This document shows positions 56,196 through 64,000 of a DNA stretch of 64,000 nt, one piece after another. The DNA comes from Streptomyces sp. NRRL F-2664 (GTDB taxonomy: Bacteria > Actinomycetota > Actinomycetes > Streptomycetales > Streptomycetaceae). The notes beneath the pieces are model-generated. The model saw only the letters and a list, made by a program, of their open reading frames with translations, ran no database searches and was not told where the DNA came from. Made by a program: the position numbers and the translations under genes. The stretch lies in the NCBI RefSeq assembly GCF_000719345.1, contig NZ_JOFX01000001.1, forward strand, positions 1 to 64,000. Direction: 5' to 3'. Every line of letters starts with the position of its first letter. Positions within the stretch are counted from its first letter, which is position 1.

Positions 56196-56209
56196 CGGTC
56201 CGGCCCCAC

Positions 56210-56256
56210 GGGAGCGGGTGCCCGCCGAGCGGCACCCGCTCCCGGCACCCGCTCCC
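56210..56256 (+). terminator. Perfect 13-bp hairpin with duplicated 3' arm after the exporter
   Basis: GGGAGCGGGTGCC (56210-56222) pairs exactly with GGCACCCGCTCCC (56231-56243) around an 8-base loop. The same 3' arm is repeated at 56244-56256, so the 5' arm can pair with either copy. It ends the exporter transcript. A C/A-rich, G-poor stretch follows (56257-56345), and the next NRPS gene therefore needs its own promoter. Confidence 0.8.
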
Positions 56257-56369
56257 ACGCCCGCCCGGGCCCACCCGCACCCGCACACCAGCACACCCGC
56301 ACGCCCGCGCCGCGTTCCCGCGGCGCGCCCTGCCGTACTCCCTCTCCCGAAGACGCACGGAGGCTCAAG

Positions 56370-59300
56370 GTGAGCGAGTCCCTCGCCGAACGCATAGCCG
56401 CACTGCCGAAGTCCCGCAGGGCACTGTTCCAGGCCCTGACGGGCCGCACCGGCGGGCGCGCCGCCGTACGGGAGGACCCGGAGCCGGCACCCCGCGACCC
56501 CGCGGACCCGCCGGTGCTCTCCTTCGCACAGCGCCGGCTGTGGTTCATCGACCAGCTCCAGCCCGGCAGCCCCGCCTACAACGTGCCCGTCGCCACCCGC
56601 ATCCGCGGCCCGCTCGACGTGCCCGCCCTGCACGCGGCCCTGCAGGACATCGTGGACCGCCACGAGGTGCTGCGCACGGTGTACACCTACCAGGAGGGCG
56701 CCACCGAGGCCCTGCCTCGCGTGGTGGACGGCTTCCGGCTGCCCCTGCCGCTGACCGAACTGCCCGGTGAGGAAGCCGTCCGCCCCTTCTACGACGCGGA
56801 CGCGGGCGCCCCCTTCGACCTGGCCGGCGCCGTTCCGCTGCGGGCCCGGCTGGGCCGCCTGGGCGCCGACGACCACGTCCTCGTCCTCAACCTGCACCAC
56901 ATCGTCACCGACGGCTGGTCGATGCGGATCCTCTACACCGAACTGGAGCGCGCCTACGCCGCCCGCACCGGGGTCCCCGCCGAGGCGAACGCCCCGCTCG
57001 CCCTGCAGTACGCCGACTTCGCGACCTGGCAGCGCCGCCGGGTCAGCGGCGACCGGCTGGAGGGGCTGACCTCCTTCTGGCGGGAGGAACTGGGTGGTGC
57101 CACGCCCGTGGACCTGCCCACCGACCGGCCCCGTCCGCCCGTCTTCGGCCACGAGGGAGCCTCCCGCTACATCGACCTCCCGCCGCACCTGATCGCCCGG
57201 CTGCGCGAGTTCGGCAAGTCCGAGGGCGCCACCCTCTACATGACGATGCTGGCCGGCTTCGCCGCGACCCTGCGCCGCTGGACCGGCCAGGAGGACATCG
57301 TCGTCGGCACGTCCGTCTCCGGCCGCGACCACCCGGCCTTCGGCGACCTCATCGGCTTCTTCGTCAACACCCTGCCGCTGCGCATCAGAACCGGCGGGGA
57401 CCCCGGTTTCGCCGAGCTGGTGCGCGCCACCCGCCACACCACGCTCCAGGCGTACGCGCACCAGGAACTGCCCTTCGACCTCATCGTCGACACCCTCGGC
57501 CTGCCCCGGGACCCGAGCCGGCCGCCGCTGACCTCCGTGATGTTCCTCCTCGACGAGACCCCGGACACCGCTCCGGGCCTGGCCGGCCTCGCCACCGAGC
57601 CCATCGACTTCTCCTCCCACGCCACCAAGTACGACCTCATGATCAGCGTCCACGACACGGGCACCGCCGTCCGCGCCCTCGTGGAGTACCCCACCGCCCT
57701 GTTCGACGCCTCGACCGTGGACCGGCTGCTCGGCCACTTCCTCACCACCCTCGAAGGCGCCGTCGACCGCCCCGACGCCCCGCTGTCCGCCCTGCCGCTG
57801 CTCACCGACGCCGAGCGGCGCGCCGCCCTCGACGACTGGAACGCCACCCGCGCCCCCTTCCCCCAGGACGCCTGCCTGCACCACCTCTTCGAGCAGCACG
57901 CCGACCGCCGGCCCGACGCGCCCGCCGTGCTCCTCGGCAGCCTCGGCGGCTGGAGCGTCACCTACCGCGAGCTGGAGGAGCGCGCCAACCGGCTCGCGCA
58001 CCGGCTCGTGGCGGCCGGCGCCGGCCCCGGCCGGACCGTCGCCCTGTGCCTGCGCCGCGGCCCCGGACTGGTCACCGCGATCCTCGCCGTCCTGAAGGCC
58101 GGCGCGGCCTACGTCCCCCTCGACCCGGACTACCCCGCCGAGCGGCTCGCCCTGCTGCTGAAGGACGCCGCCCCGCCCATCGTCGTCTCCGACGCGGAGC
58201 TGATCGGCCGGCTGCCCGTCCCCGACGGCACGGCACGGGTGCTCCTGGACACCGACCGGGCCGCGCTCGCCGAGCTCCCCGCGACCCGGCCCGACGTCCC
58301 CGTCACCGCCCGCGACCTCGCCTACGTCATCTTCACCTCCGGCTCCACCGGCACCCCCAAGGGGATCGCCCTGGAACACCGCGGCGTCGTGAACAACCTC
58401 CTCGACCTCAACCGCTCGTACGGCATCGGCCCGGCGGACTCGGTGCTCGCCCTGTCCTCGCCCAGCTTCGACATGAGCGTCTACGAAACCCTCGGCATCC
58501 TGGCGGCGGGCGGCACGCTCGTCCTGCCCGACCCGGCCGCCGCCAAGGACCCCGCCCACTGGGCCGACCTGGTCGAGCGGCACGGCGTCACCGTCTGGAA
58601 CTCCGCCCCCGCCCTCCTCGGCCTCCTCGTCGACCAGCTCGAACACGCCGGCGGCCCCGCACTGCCCAGGCTGCGCACCGCGTTCCTCGGCGGCGACTGG
58701 ATCCCGGTCACCCAGCCCGACCGGATCCGCGCCTTCGCACCGGAACTGTCCTTCGCGGCCCTGGGCGGAGCGACCGAGGCGTCCATCCACTCGGTGGAGT
58801 ACCGGGTCGGCCGGGTCGACCCCCGGTGGACGAAGCTCCCGTACGGCCGCCCCATGGCCAACCAGCGCGCCTACGTCCTCGACCCGCACGACCGGCTCGT
58901 CCCGGTCGGCGTCCCCGGCGAACTCCACCTCGGCGGCGTCGGACTGGCCCGCGGCTACCTGAACCGGCCCGAGCTGACCGAGGAGAAGTTCGTCCACGTC
59001 GAACTGGAGCCCGGCCGCACCGAACGCCTGTACCGCACCGGCGACCTGGCCCGCTACGGCGCCGACGGCACCATCGAACTCCTCGGCCGCACCGACTTCC
59101 GCATCAAGCTCAACGGGCTCCGCATCGAACCGGGCGAGGTGGAGAGCGCGCTGCGCGAGCGACCCGGCGTCCGCGAAGCCGTCGTCGCCGCGCGCCGCAC
59201 CGCCGCCGGTTCCGACCGCCTCGTCGGCTACGTCGTCCCCGAGGACGGCGCCGACCCGGACCCCGCCGCCCTGCGCACCGCACTCGGCGCGGTCCTGCCC

Positions 59301-60455
59301 CCGCACTGCGTCCCCGCCGAACTGGTGCTGCTGGAAAGCCTGCCGCTCAGCCCCAACGGCAAGGTCGACCGCGGCGCCCTGCCGGACCCGCGGCCCACCG
59401 CCCCCGCCGCCGACCGGCCCGCCGCCGCACCGCTGGACGGCGACCCCGTCGTCCTGCGCATCGCCGGCGTCTGGGCCGAGGTGCTCGGCGTGGCCGACGT
59501 GGCCCCCCACGACGACTTCTTCGCCCTCGGTGGGGACTCCTTCGCCGCCGTGCGCGCCGTACGGGCCGTCGCGGCCGCCCTCCCCGACGGCGGAGCCGCC
59601 GCCCTGCGCGTGGTCGACCTCTTCAGCAACCCGACCCCGGCGGGCCTCGCCGCCCGTACCGCCGAACTCGGCGGAGCCGGCGCGCAGGCGCACACCCTGC
59701 TGCACCGGCTCACCCCCGAGCGGGAACCCGGCACCACCGCCCTGACCCTCGTCTGCTTCCCGCACGGCGGCGGCGACGCCATCGCCTACCAGCCCCTCGC
59801 GGCCCAACTGCCGCCGCACATAGAGCTCCTGGCCGTCTCCCCGCCCGGGCACGACCCGCTGCGCCCCGGCCCGATGCTGCCGGTTCCCGAGTTCGCGGAA
59901 CTCGCCGCCGCGGAGATCGCCCGCACCGTCCGGGGCCCCTACGCGGTCTACGGCCACTGCGCCGGCGTCGTCACCGCGCTGGAGACCACCCACGTGCTCG
60001 AACGCCTGGGACAGCGCCCCGTCGCCCTCGACCTCGCCGCGGCCCTCCCCGAGGAGGACCCCGAGTACGCCCTGGAGATGGAGCGCGTCTCCGGCGACGA
60101 CGACCTCGTCGCCTACCTGACCACCATGGACGGCTTCGACGGCGTCCTCGACGACCGCGACCTCACCGCCGTCCTGCGGATGGTGCGGCACGACATGACC
60201 GAGGCCGCCCGCTTCTTCGCCCGCACCCCGGCCGGCTACGACCGGCCCCTGGCCACCCCGCTCACCTGCATCATCGGCGACGCCGACGACGCCACCGACG
60301 GCTACGAGGAGGGCTACCGCGCCTGGGGCCGCTACGCGGCCGACGTGAGGCTCGCCGTGATCCCCGGCGGCCGCCACTACTTCGCCAAGCACCTGCCCGA
60401 CCGGCTCGCCGCCCTGCTCGCAGACCTGCACCGCAACGGAGGAAACCATGTCTGA
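56370..60455 (+). CDS. NRPS C-A-T-TE with Cys nucleophile in the TE
   Basis: 1361 residues. A short N-terminal helix (LAERIAALPKSRRALF) precedes the C domain (about 45-470; HHIVTDGWS), A domain (about 505-1000; FTSGSTGTPKG near 653), T (LGGDSF, Ser near 1056) and TE (about 1120-1355). The A code reads D-M-Y-N-F-G-L-I-H-K, with the GGATEASI pattern common in A domains of Cys/Ser/Thr heterocyclising modules, similar to the DLYNLSLIWK Cys code. The TE has GHCAG, with Cys1197 as nucleophile in place of Ser, and a later Asp and His (GGRHYF). The C is a normal condensation type. GTG 56370; the stop overlaps the next gene by eight bases. Confidence 0.9.
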   Translation: MSESLAERIAALPKSRRALFQALTGRTGGRAAVREDPEPAPRDPADPPVLSFAQRRLWFIDQLQPGSPAYNVPVATRIRGPLDVPALHAALQDIVDRHEVLRTVYTYQEGATEALPRVVDGFRLPLPLTELPGEEAVRPFYDADAGAPFDLAGAVPLRARLGRLGADDHVLVLNLHHIVTDGWSMRILYTELERAYAARTGVPAEANAPLALQYADFATWQRRRVSGDRLEGLTSFWREELGGATPVDLPTDRPRPPVFGHEGASRYIDLPPHLIARLREFGKSEGATLYMTMLAGFAATLRRWTGQEDIVVGTSVSGRDHPAFGDLIGFFVNTLPLRIRTGGDPGFAELVRATRHTTLQAYAHQELPFDLIVDTLGLPRDPSRPPLTSVMFLLDETPDTAPGLAGLATEPIDFSSHATKYDLMISVHDTGTAVRALVEYPTALFDASTVDRLLGHFLTTLEGAVDRPDAPLSALPLLTDAERRAALDDWNATRAPFPQDACLHHLFEQHADRRPDAPAVLLGSLGGWSVTYRELEERANRLAHRLVAAGAGPGRTVALCLRRGPGLVTAILAVLKAGAAYVPLDPDYPAERLALLLKDAAPPIVVSDAELIGRLPVPDGTARVLLDTDRAALAELPATRPDVPVTARDLAYVIFTSGSTGTPKGIALEHRGVVNNLLDLNRSYGIGPADSVLALSSPSFDMSVYETLGILAAGGTLVLPDPAAAKDPAHWADLVERHGVTVWNSAPALLGLLVDQLEHAGGPALPRLRTAFLGGDWIPVTQPDRIRAFAPELSFAALGGATEASIHSVEYRVGRVDPRWTKLPYGRPMANQRAYVLDPHDRLVPVGVPGELHLGGVGLARGYLNRPELTEEKFVHVELEPGRTERLYRTGDLARYGADGTIELLGRTDFRIKLNGLRIEPGEVESALRERPGVREAVVAARRTAAGSDRLVGYVVPEDGADPDPAALRTALGAVLPPHCVPAELVLLESLPLSPNGKVDRGALPDPRPTAPAADRPAAAPLDGDPVVLRIAGVWAEVLGVADVAPHDDFFALGGDSFAAVRAVRAVAAALPDGGAAALRVVDLFSNPTPAGLAARTAELGGAGAQAHTLLHRLTPEREPGTTALTLVCFPHGGGDAIAYQPLAAQLPPHIELLAVSPPGHDPLRPGPMLPVPEFAELAAAEIARTVRGPYAVYGHCAGVVTALETTHVLERLGQRPVALDLAAALPEEDPEYALEMERVSGDDDLVAYLTTMDGFDGVLDDRDLTAVLRMVRHDMTEAARFFARTPAGYDRPLATPLTCIIGDADDATDGYEEGYRAWGRYAADVRLAVIPGGRHYFAKHLPDRLAALLADLHRNGGNHV

Positions 60456-63400
60456 TCTCGCCGAACGGCTCGGCCGCCTGCCCCAGGGACAGCGCTCCCG
60501 GCTGCTGGGCAGGATGCGCAACCAGATGACGGCCGGCGTGGGCCGCCGCGTCGAACTCAAGCGCGCCGACCACGGACCGCGCTCCCGCTCCTCCTTCCAG
60601 CAGGAGCAGATGTGGTTCGTCGACAAGCTGGGCGCCGGCAAGGCCCGCAACAACATAGCCCTCTCCATAACCCTGGGCGGCCCCCTCGACCGGGCGGCCC
60701 TGCACGAGGCGCTCAACGCCGTCGTCGCCCGCCACCAGGTGCTCCACAGCAAACTCGTCGAGATCGACGGAGTCCCCTGGCAGGAGCCGGTGCCCTCCTT
60801 CGTCCTCGGCGTCCAGAGCACCGACCTGACGGGCAGCGACGACGCCGACCGGGAACTCGCCGAGCTGACCGCGGCCACCGCCTCCGCCCCCTTCGACCTG
60901 GCCGCCGCCCCGCCCGTGCGCGCCCACCTGGTGCGCCTCGCCGCGGACCGGCACGTCCTGCTCTGGGTCGTCCACCACATCGCCTGGGACCCGGGCTCGA
61001 CCCGCATCTTCACCGAGGAGCTGACCGCCAGCTACGCCGCTGCCGCCGCGGGCAGGCGCCCCGAGGCCCCCGCCCTCGCCGTCGAGTACGCCGACTTCGC
61101 GGCCTGGCAGCGCGCCAAGCTGGAGAACGACGAGCACGGCCGGGCACTCGCCGCCAAATGGCGCCAGATCCTCGCCGGCGCCGTCGCCACGGAGGTCATG
61201 CCGGACCACCCGCGCGGCCCCGAGACCAAGGGCGACGGACGCGGCCTCAAACTGACCCTCGACCAGAAGCTGCTGGACCGGCTCACCGAACTCGCCGACG
61301 CGGGCAACACCACCGTCTTCACCACCCTGCTGGCCGCCTTCAACGCGCTGCTGCGGCACTGGACCCGGACCGAGGACGTCGTCGTCGGCACCGCCAGCGC
61401 CTCCCGCCCGCACCCCGACCTGGAACAGGTCATCGGCTGCTTCGTCCAGATGATCACCCTGCGGACGGAGGTCACCGACGGGCTCACCTTCCGCGAGCTC
61501 GTCACCCGCACCGCGGCCTCCGTCATGGACTCCTTCACCAGCAGCGAACTGCCCTTCGAGCAGGTCGTCGAGGCCGTCCGCCCCGTCCGCGACCCGCTGC
61601 GCCACCCCCTCTTCCAGATCGAGTTCACCTCGCTCGGCCGCTGGGGCACCCACCGGGCGCAGGCCGCCGACGTCGAATTCACCATGGACCAACTGCACGA
61701 CGGAGCGGCCAAGTTCGACATGAGCTTCCTCGTCGGCGAGAACGACGGCCTGGAACTCTCCCTCGAATACAACACCTCCCTCTACCGGCACGGCACGGCC
61801 AGCGCCCTCCTCGCCGCCTTCCGCCAGGTCCTGGAGCAGGTCGCCGACAACCCCGACCTCAAGGTCGGCGACATCAGCCTCGTCGAGGAGCCGGCCGCCT
61901 CCCGGCACGCCCGCGAGCTGTCCCGCGGCGGCCCCGTCGACGAGGCCGCATGGACCACCACGCTGGACCGGGCCTTCCGGGAGCGGGCCACCATCCACCC
62001 CGACGCCGTCGCCGTCCGGCACGGCGCCACGCGCCTGGACTACGCGGCCCTCGACCGCTGGTCCGAGGCCATCGCCCACCGGCTGCGCGACCGCGGCGTC
62101 GGACACGGCGACCCGGTGGCCGTCTGCGTGGCCCGCGGCCCCGCCGCCGTCGCCGGCGTCCTCGGCGTCCTCAAGGCCGGTGCCCACTACATCCCGGTCG
62201 ACCCGGCCGCCCCGGCGGAGCGGACCCGTACGGTCCTGGCCGACGCCAAGGTCCGCCACGCCCTCGTCGACGGCAGCGCGGAACTGCCCGTCCCGCTCGA
62301 ACTCGTCAACACCGGCACCGCGGCCCCCGTCCGGGAGGTCCCCTCCCTCGCCCTCAGCTCGACCCCCGCCGACCTGGCCTATGTGCTCTACACCTCCGGC
62401 AGCAGCGGAACCCCCAAGGGCGTCATGATCGAGCACCGCTCGGTCACCCACTTCTCCCGCACCATTGCCAAGGCCTACGAGATCAAGGCCGAGGACCGCG
62501 TCCTGCAGTTCGCCCCGCTGACCTTCGACGTCTCCGTCTTCGAGATCTTCACCACCCTCCTCGCCGGCGGCTCGCTCGTCATCGCCACCGACGACGAGCG
62601 CCGCGACCCGGCCCTGCTGCAGGCTCGCATGCGCGAGGACGCCGTGACCGTCGCCGAGCTCCCGCCCGCGCTGCTGCCCCTGCTCGACCAGGCGGCCCTG
62701 CCCGACCTGCGTCTGGTGTCGGTGGGCGGCGAGGCCTTCCCCGGCCGGCTCGTCGCCGAGTGGACCGCGGGGGAGCGCCGGTTCGTCAACGGCTACGGAC
62801 CCACCGAGGCGACCGTAGCCGTCACGCTGATGGACTGCACCGGAAGCTACGACCGCAACCCGCCGATCGGCCGCCCCATGCCGGGCCACCAGGCCTTCGT
62901 CCTCGACGAGCGGCTGCGCCCCGTCCCGCCCGGCGTCCCCGGCGAACTGTGCGTGGCCGGCCCCGGCGTGGCCCGCGGCTACCTCGGCCGCCCCGACCTC
63001 ACTGCCGAACGCTTCGCCGACAACCCCTTCGCCGACGGCCCCGAGACCGCCCGCCTCTACCGCACCGGCGACCTGGTCCGCTGGCTGCCGGGCGGCAACC
63101 TCGACTTCCTGGGCCGCACCGACCGCCAGCTCAAGGTACGCGGCCACCGCATCGAGCCCGGCGAGGTCGAGGCCGTCCTGACCGGGCACCCCTCCGTGCA
63201 GCAGGCCGTCGTGGTGGCCCAGCCCGCCGCGGGCGGCGAGCGCATGCTCGCCGCCTACGTCACCGTCGAGCAGGTGGGCAGCTACGCCTCCGAGGTCGCC
63301 GACGCCGAAGGCCTGCGCGCCTACACCGCCGTCCGGCTCCCCGGATACATGGTCCCGGTCGTCGTCGTGCTCGACGAGCTGCCGCTGACCCCCCACGGCA

Positions 63401-63804
63401 AGGTCGACACCGCTGCCCTGCCCCTGCCCACCGAGCAGTCGGCACAGGGCGGGACCCCGCCGCGCGACGCCGTCGAGGAGCAGATCTGCCGCGACATCCT
63501 CACCCCGCTCCTGGAATGGCAGAACCCGGACGTGGAGGGCGACTTCTTCGCCCTGGGCGGCAGCTCCCTCCAGGCCACCATCGTGGTCTCCCGGGTCCGG
63601 GCCCTCTTCGGCATCGACATCGCCCTCGCCGACTTCTTCGGCCGCCCGACCGTCGCCGGCCTCGCCGAGCTCGTCCGCGCGGCGAAGGCCGAGGCCGCCG
63701 GCGAGCAGGACCGGCTGCTGGCCGTCTTCGAGCAGATCGAGAACATGAGCGACGAAGAGGCCGCCGCCCTCCTCGGCTCCCTCCAGCAGCCCGAGGGGCC
63801 CTGA
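60448..63804 (+). CDS. NRPS C-A-T module
   Basis: 1118 residues. N-terminal helix LAERLGRLPQGQRSRL, then C (about 40-460) with HHIAWDPGS: the His-His and Asp are kept but Gly of HHxxxDG is Pro. The A domain (about 500-1000; LYTSGSSGTPKG near 646) reads D-V-F-E-S-G-G-V-A-K by eye; Glu278 may face a basic side chain. The T domain has LGGSSLQ (Ser near 1038). The C-terminus ends in an acidic helix, ENMSDEEAAALLG, a docking-type tail. No epimerase or TE is present, so the chain passes on. The stop overlaps the next start as TGATG. It starts inside the previous gene end, so the NRPS genes are coupled. Confidence 0.9.
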   Translation: MSDLAERLGRLPQGQRSRLLGRMRNQMTAGVGRRVELKRADHGPRSRSSFQQEQMWFVDKLGAGKARNNIALSITLGGPLDRAALHEALNAVVARHQVLHSKLVEIDGVPWQEPVPSFVLGVQSTDLTGSDDADRELAELTAATASAPFDLAAAPPVRAHLVRLAADRHVLLWVVHHIAWDPGSTRIFTEELTASYAAAAAGRRPEAPALAVEYADFAAWQRAKLENDEHGRALAAKWRQILAGAVATEVMPDHPRGPETKGDGRGLKLTLDQKLLDRLTELADAGNTTVFTTLLAAFNALLRHWTRTEDVVVGTASASRPHPDLEQVIGCFVQMITLRTEVTDGLTFRELVTRTAASVMDSFTSSELPFEQVVEAVRPVRDPLRHPLFQIEFTSLGRWGTHRAQAADVEFTMDQLHDGAAKFDMSFLVGENDGLELSLEYNTSLYRHGTASALLAAFRQVLEQVADNPDLKVGDISLVEEPAASRHARELSRGGPVDEAAWTTTLDRAFRERATIHPDAVAVRHGATRLDYAALDRWSEAIAHRLRDRGVGHGDPVAVCVARGPAAVAGVLGVLKAGAHYIPVDPAAPAERTRTVLADAKVRHALVDGSAELPVPLELVNTGTAAPVREVPSLALSSTPADLAYVLYTSGSSGTPKGVMIEHRSVTHFSRTIAKAYEIKAEDRVLQFAPLTFDVSVFEIFTTLLAGGSLVIATDDERRDPALLQARMREDAVTVAELPPALLPLLDQAALPDLRLVSVGGEAFPGRLVAEWTAGERRFVNGYGPTEATVAVTLMDCTGSYDRNPPIGRPMPGHQAFVLDERLRPVPPGVPGELCVAGPGVARGYLGRPDLTAERFADNPFADGPETARLYRTGDLVRWLPGGNLDFLGRTDRQLKVRGHRIEPGEVEAVLTGHPSVQQAVVVAQPAAGGERMLAAYVTVEQVGSYASEVADAEGLRAYTAVRLPGYMVPVVVVLDELPLTPHGKVDTAALPLPTEQSAQGGTPPRDAVEEQICRDILTPLLEWQNPDVEGDFFALGGSSLQATIVVSRVRALFGIDIALADFFGRPTVAGLAELVRAAKAEAAGEQDRLLAVFEQIENMSDEEAAALLGSLQQPEGP

Positions 63805-64000
63805 TGGCCGGACCGGCCGGGCTGGAGGGAGCGCTCGCCGCGCTCCCCGAGGCGAAACGGGAGCTCGCCCGCCTGATGCTGGCCGCCCGCCGGCCCATAC
63901 CCGGCCACCCGGCTCCGCGCTCCGGCGCGGGGCCGGTCCCGCCGACCGCCCTCCAGGCCCGGCTCTGGCGCCGGGAGCGGACCCATCCGGCCGTCGCCAC
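63804..64000 (+). CDS. Start of a further NRPS gene (runs off the right edge)
   Basis: The first 65 residues are visible. They begin with the same N-terminal helix pattern as the two preceding synthetases (LEGALAALPEAKRELARLML) and go on to PTALQARLWRRE, which resembles the first motif of a condensation domain (usual form LSxxQxRLW). ATG 63804 overlaps the previous stop. The domain content is unknown. It shows that the cluster continues to the right. Confidence 0.8.
   Translation, partial: MAGPAGLEGALAALPEAKRELARLMLAARRPIPGHPAPRSGAGPVPPTALQARLWRRERTHPAVA

Noticed and set aside
54900-61013. Very long open frame on the minus strand across the MFS and NRPS genes (about 2000 codons)
   Set aside because: It is a GC-rich shadow of the plus-strand genes. 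Its translation is low-complexity Gly/Val/Asp/Glu with no domain, while the plus strand has clear MFS and NRPS motifs.
60271-63396. Long minus-strand frame across the C-A-T synthetase
   Set aside because: Low-complexity Gly/Val/Glu shadow; the plus strand encodes intact NRPS motifs.

Overview
This is high-GC actinobacterial DNA, almost certainly a Streptomyces chromosome. The evidence is strong third-position G/C, a complete conservon (cvnABCD), a DUF6397 protein, an AfsR/SARP regulator, leaderless-type promoters and a large NRPS cluster. It is a draft assembly: a Nextera sequencing adapter is embedded at 51763-51818.

Layout. 1-6.5 kb: the tail of one FG-GAP protein, a secreted SGNH hydrolase with FG-GAP repeats, an FKBP isomerase, a polyprenyl-synthase-like enzyme, a TrmO-like tRNA methyltransferase and a hypothetical protein. 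6.6-9.2 kb: an MpaB-like oxygenase, a methyltransferase and an MHYT membrane sensor. 9.4-14.7 kb: the conservon (NIT-type histidine kinase, roadblock, DUF742, small GTPase) plus a second roadblock protein. 14.8-20.5 kb: DUF6397, YchJ, TesB, an SKI2-like helicase and a YdjM-type membrane hydrolase. 20.7-24.4 kb: a heterodimeric ABC exporter with complementary degenerate ATP sites. 24.5-38.8 kb: a frameshifted FAD/Fe-S dehydrogenase, a MarR/ABC-exporter pair with its operator, MltG, a P450 with a flavoprotein, HAD, Lrp, YoaK, phosphatase, APC permease, UspA and GNAT genes.

38.9-64 kb: a halogenated nonribosomal peptide cluster that runs off the right edge. The leftward arm holds a tryptophan halogenase, its flavin reductase and a cation/proton antiporter. 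A SARP gene diverges from it. Next comes one close-packed operon: aldehyde dehydrogenase, A-T didomain, type II thioesterase, MbtH, P450, an A-T-Cy-methyltransferase NRPS, a Sfp-type PPTase and an AlkZ-like DNA glycosylase homologue. An MFS exporter follows, then C-A-T-TE and C-A-T NRPS genes and the start of a further NRPS.

Inferred logic. Tryptophan is chlorinated, probably at C6 because four recalled discriminating residues match the 6-halogenase Thal rather than RebH. It is loaded on the A-T protein, beta-hydroxylated by the P450 and released by the thioesterase. A retro-aldol step not seen here, plus the aldehyde dehydrogenase, would give chloroindole-3-carboxylate. The first NRPS, whose A domain lacks the amino-acid-anchoring Asp, would activate that acid, and its Cy domain would form an oxazoline or thiazoline. 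This resembles, from memory, the JBIR-34/35 and tambromycin type of chloroindole-methyloxazoline peptides. Features that set this cluster apart are a Cys-nucleophile TE on a non-terminal gene, a C-terminal methyltransferase directly after Cy, and a possible DNA-glycosylase self-resistance gene.
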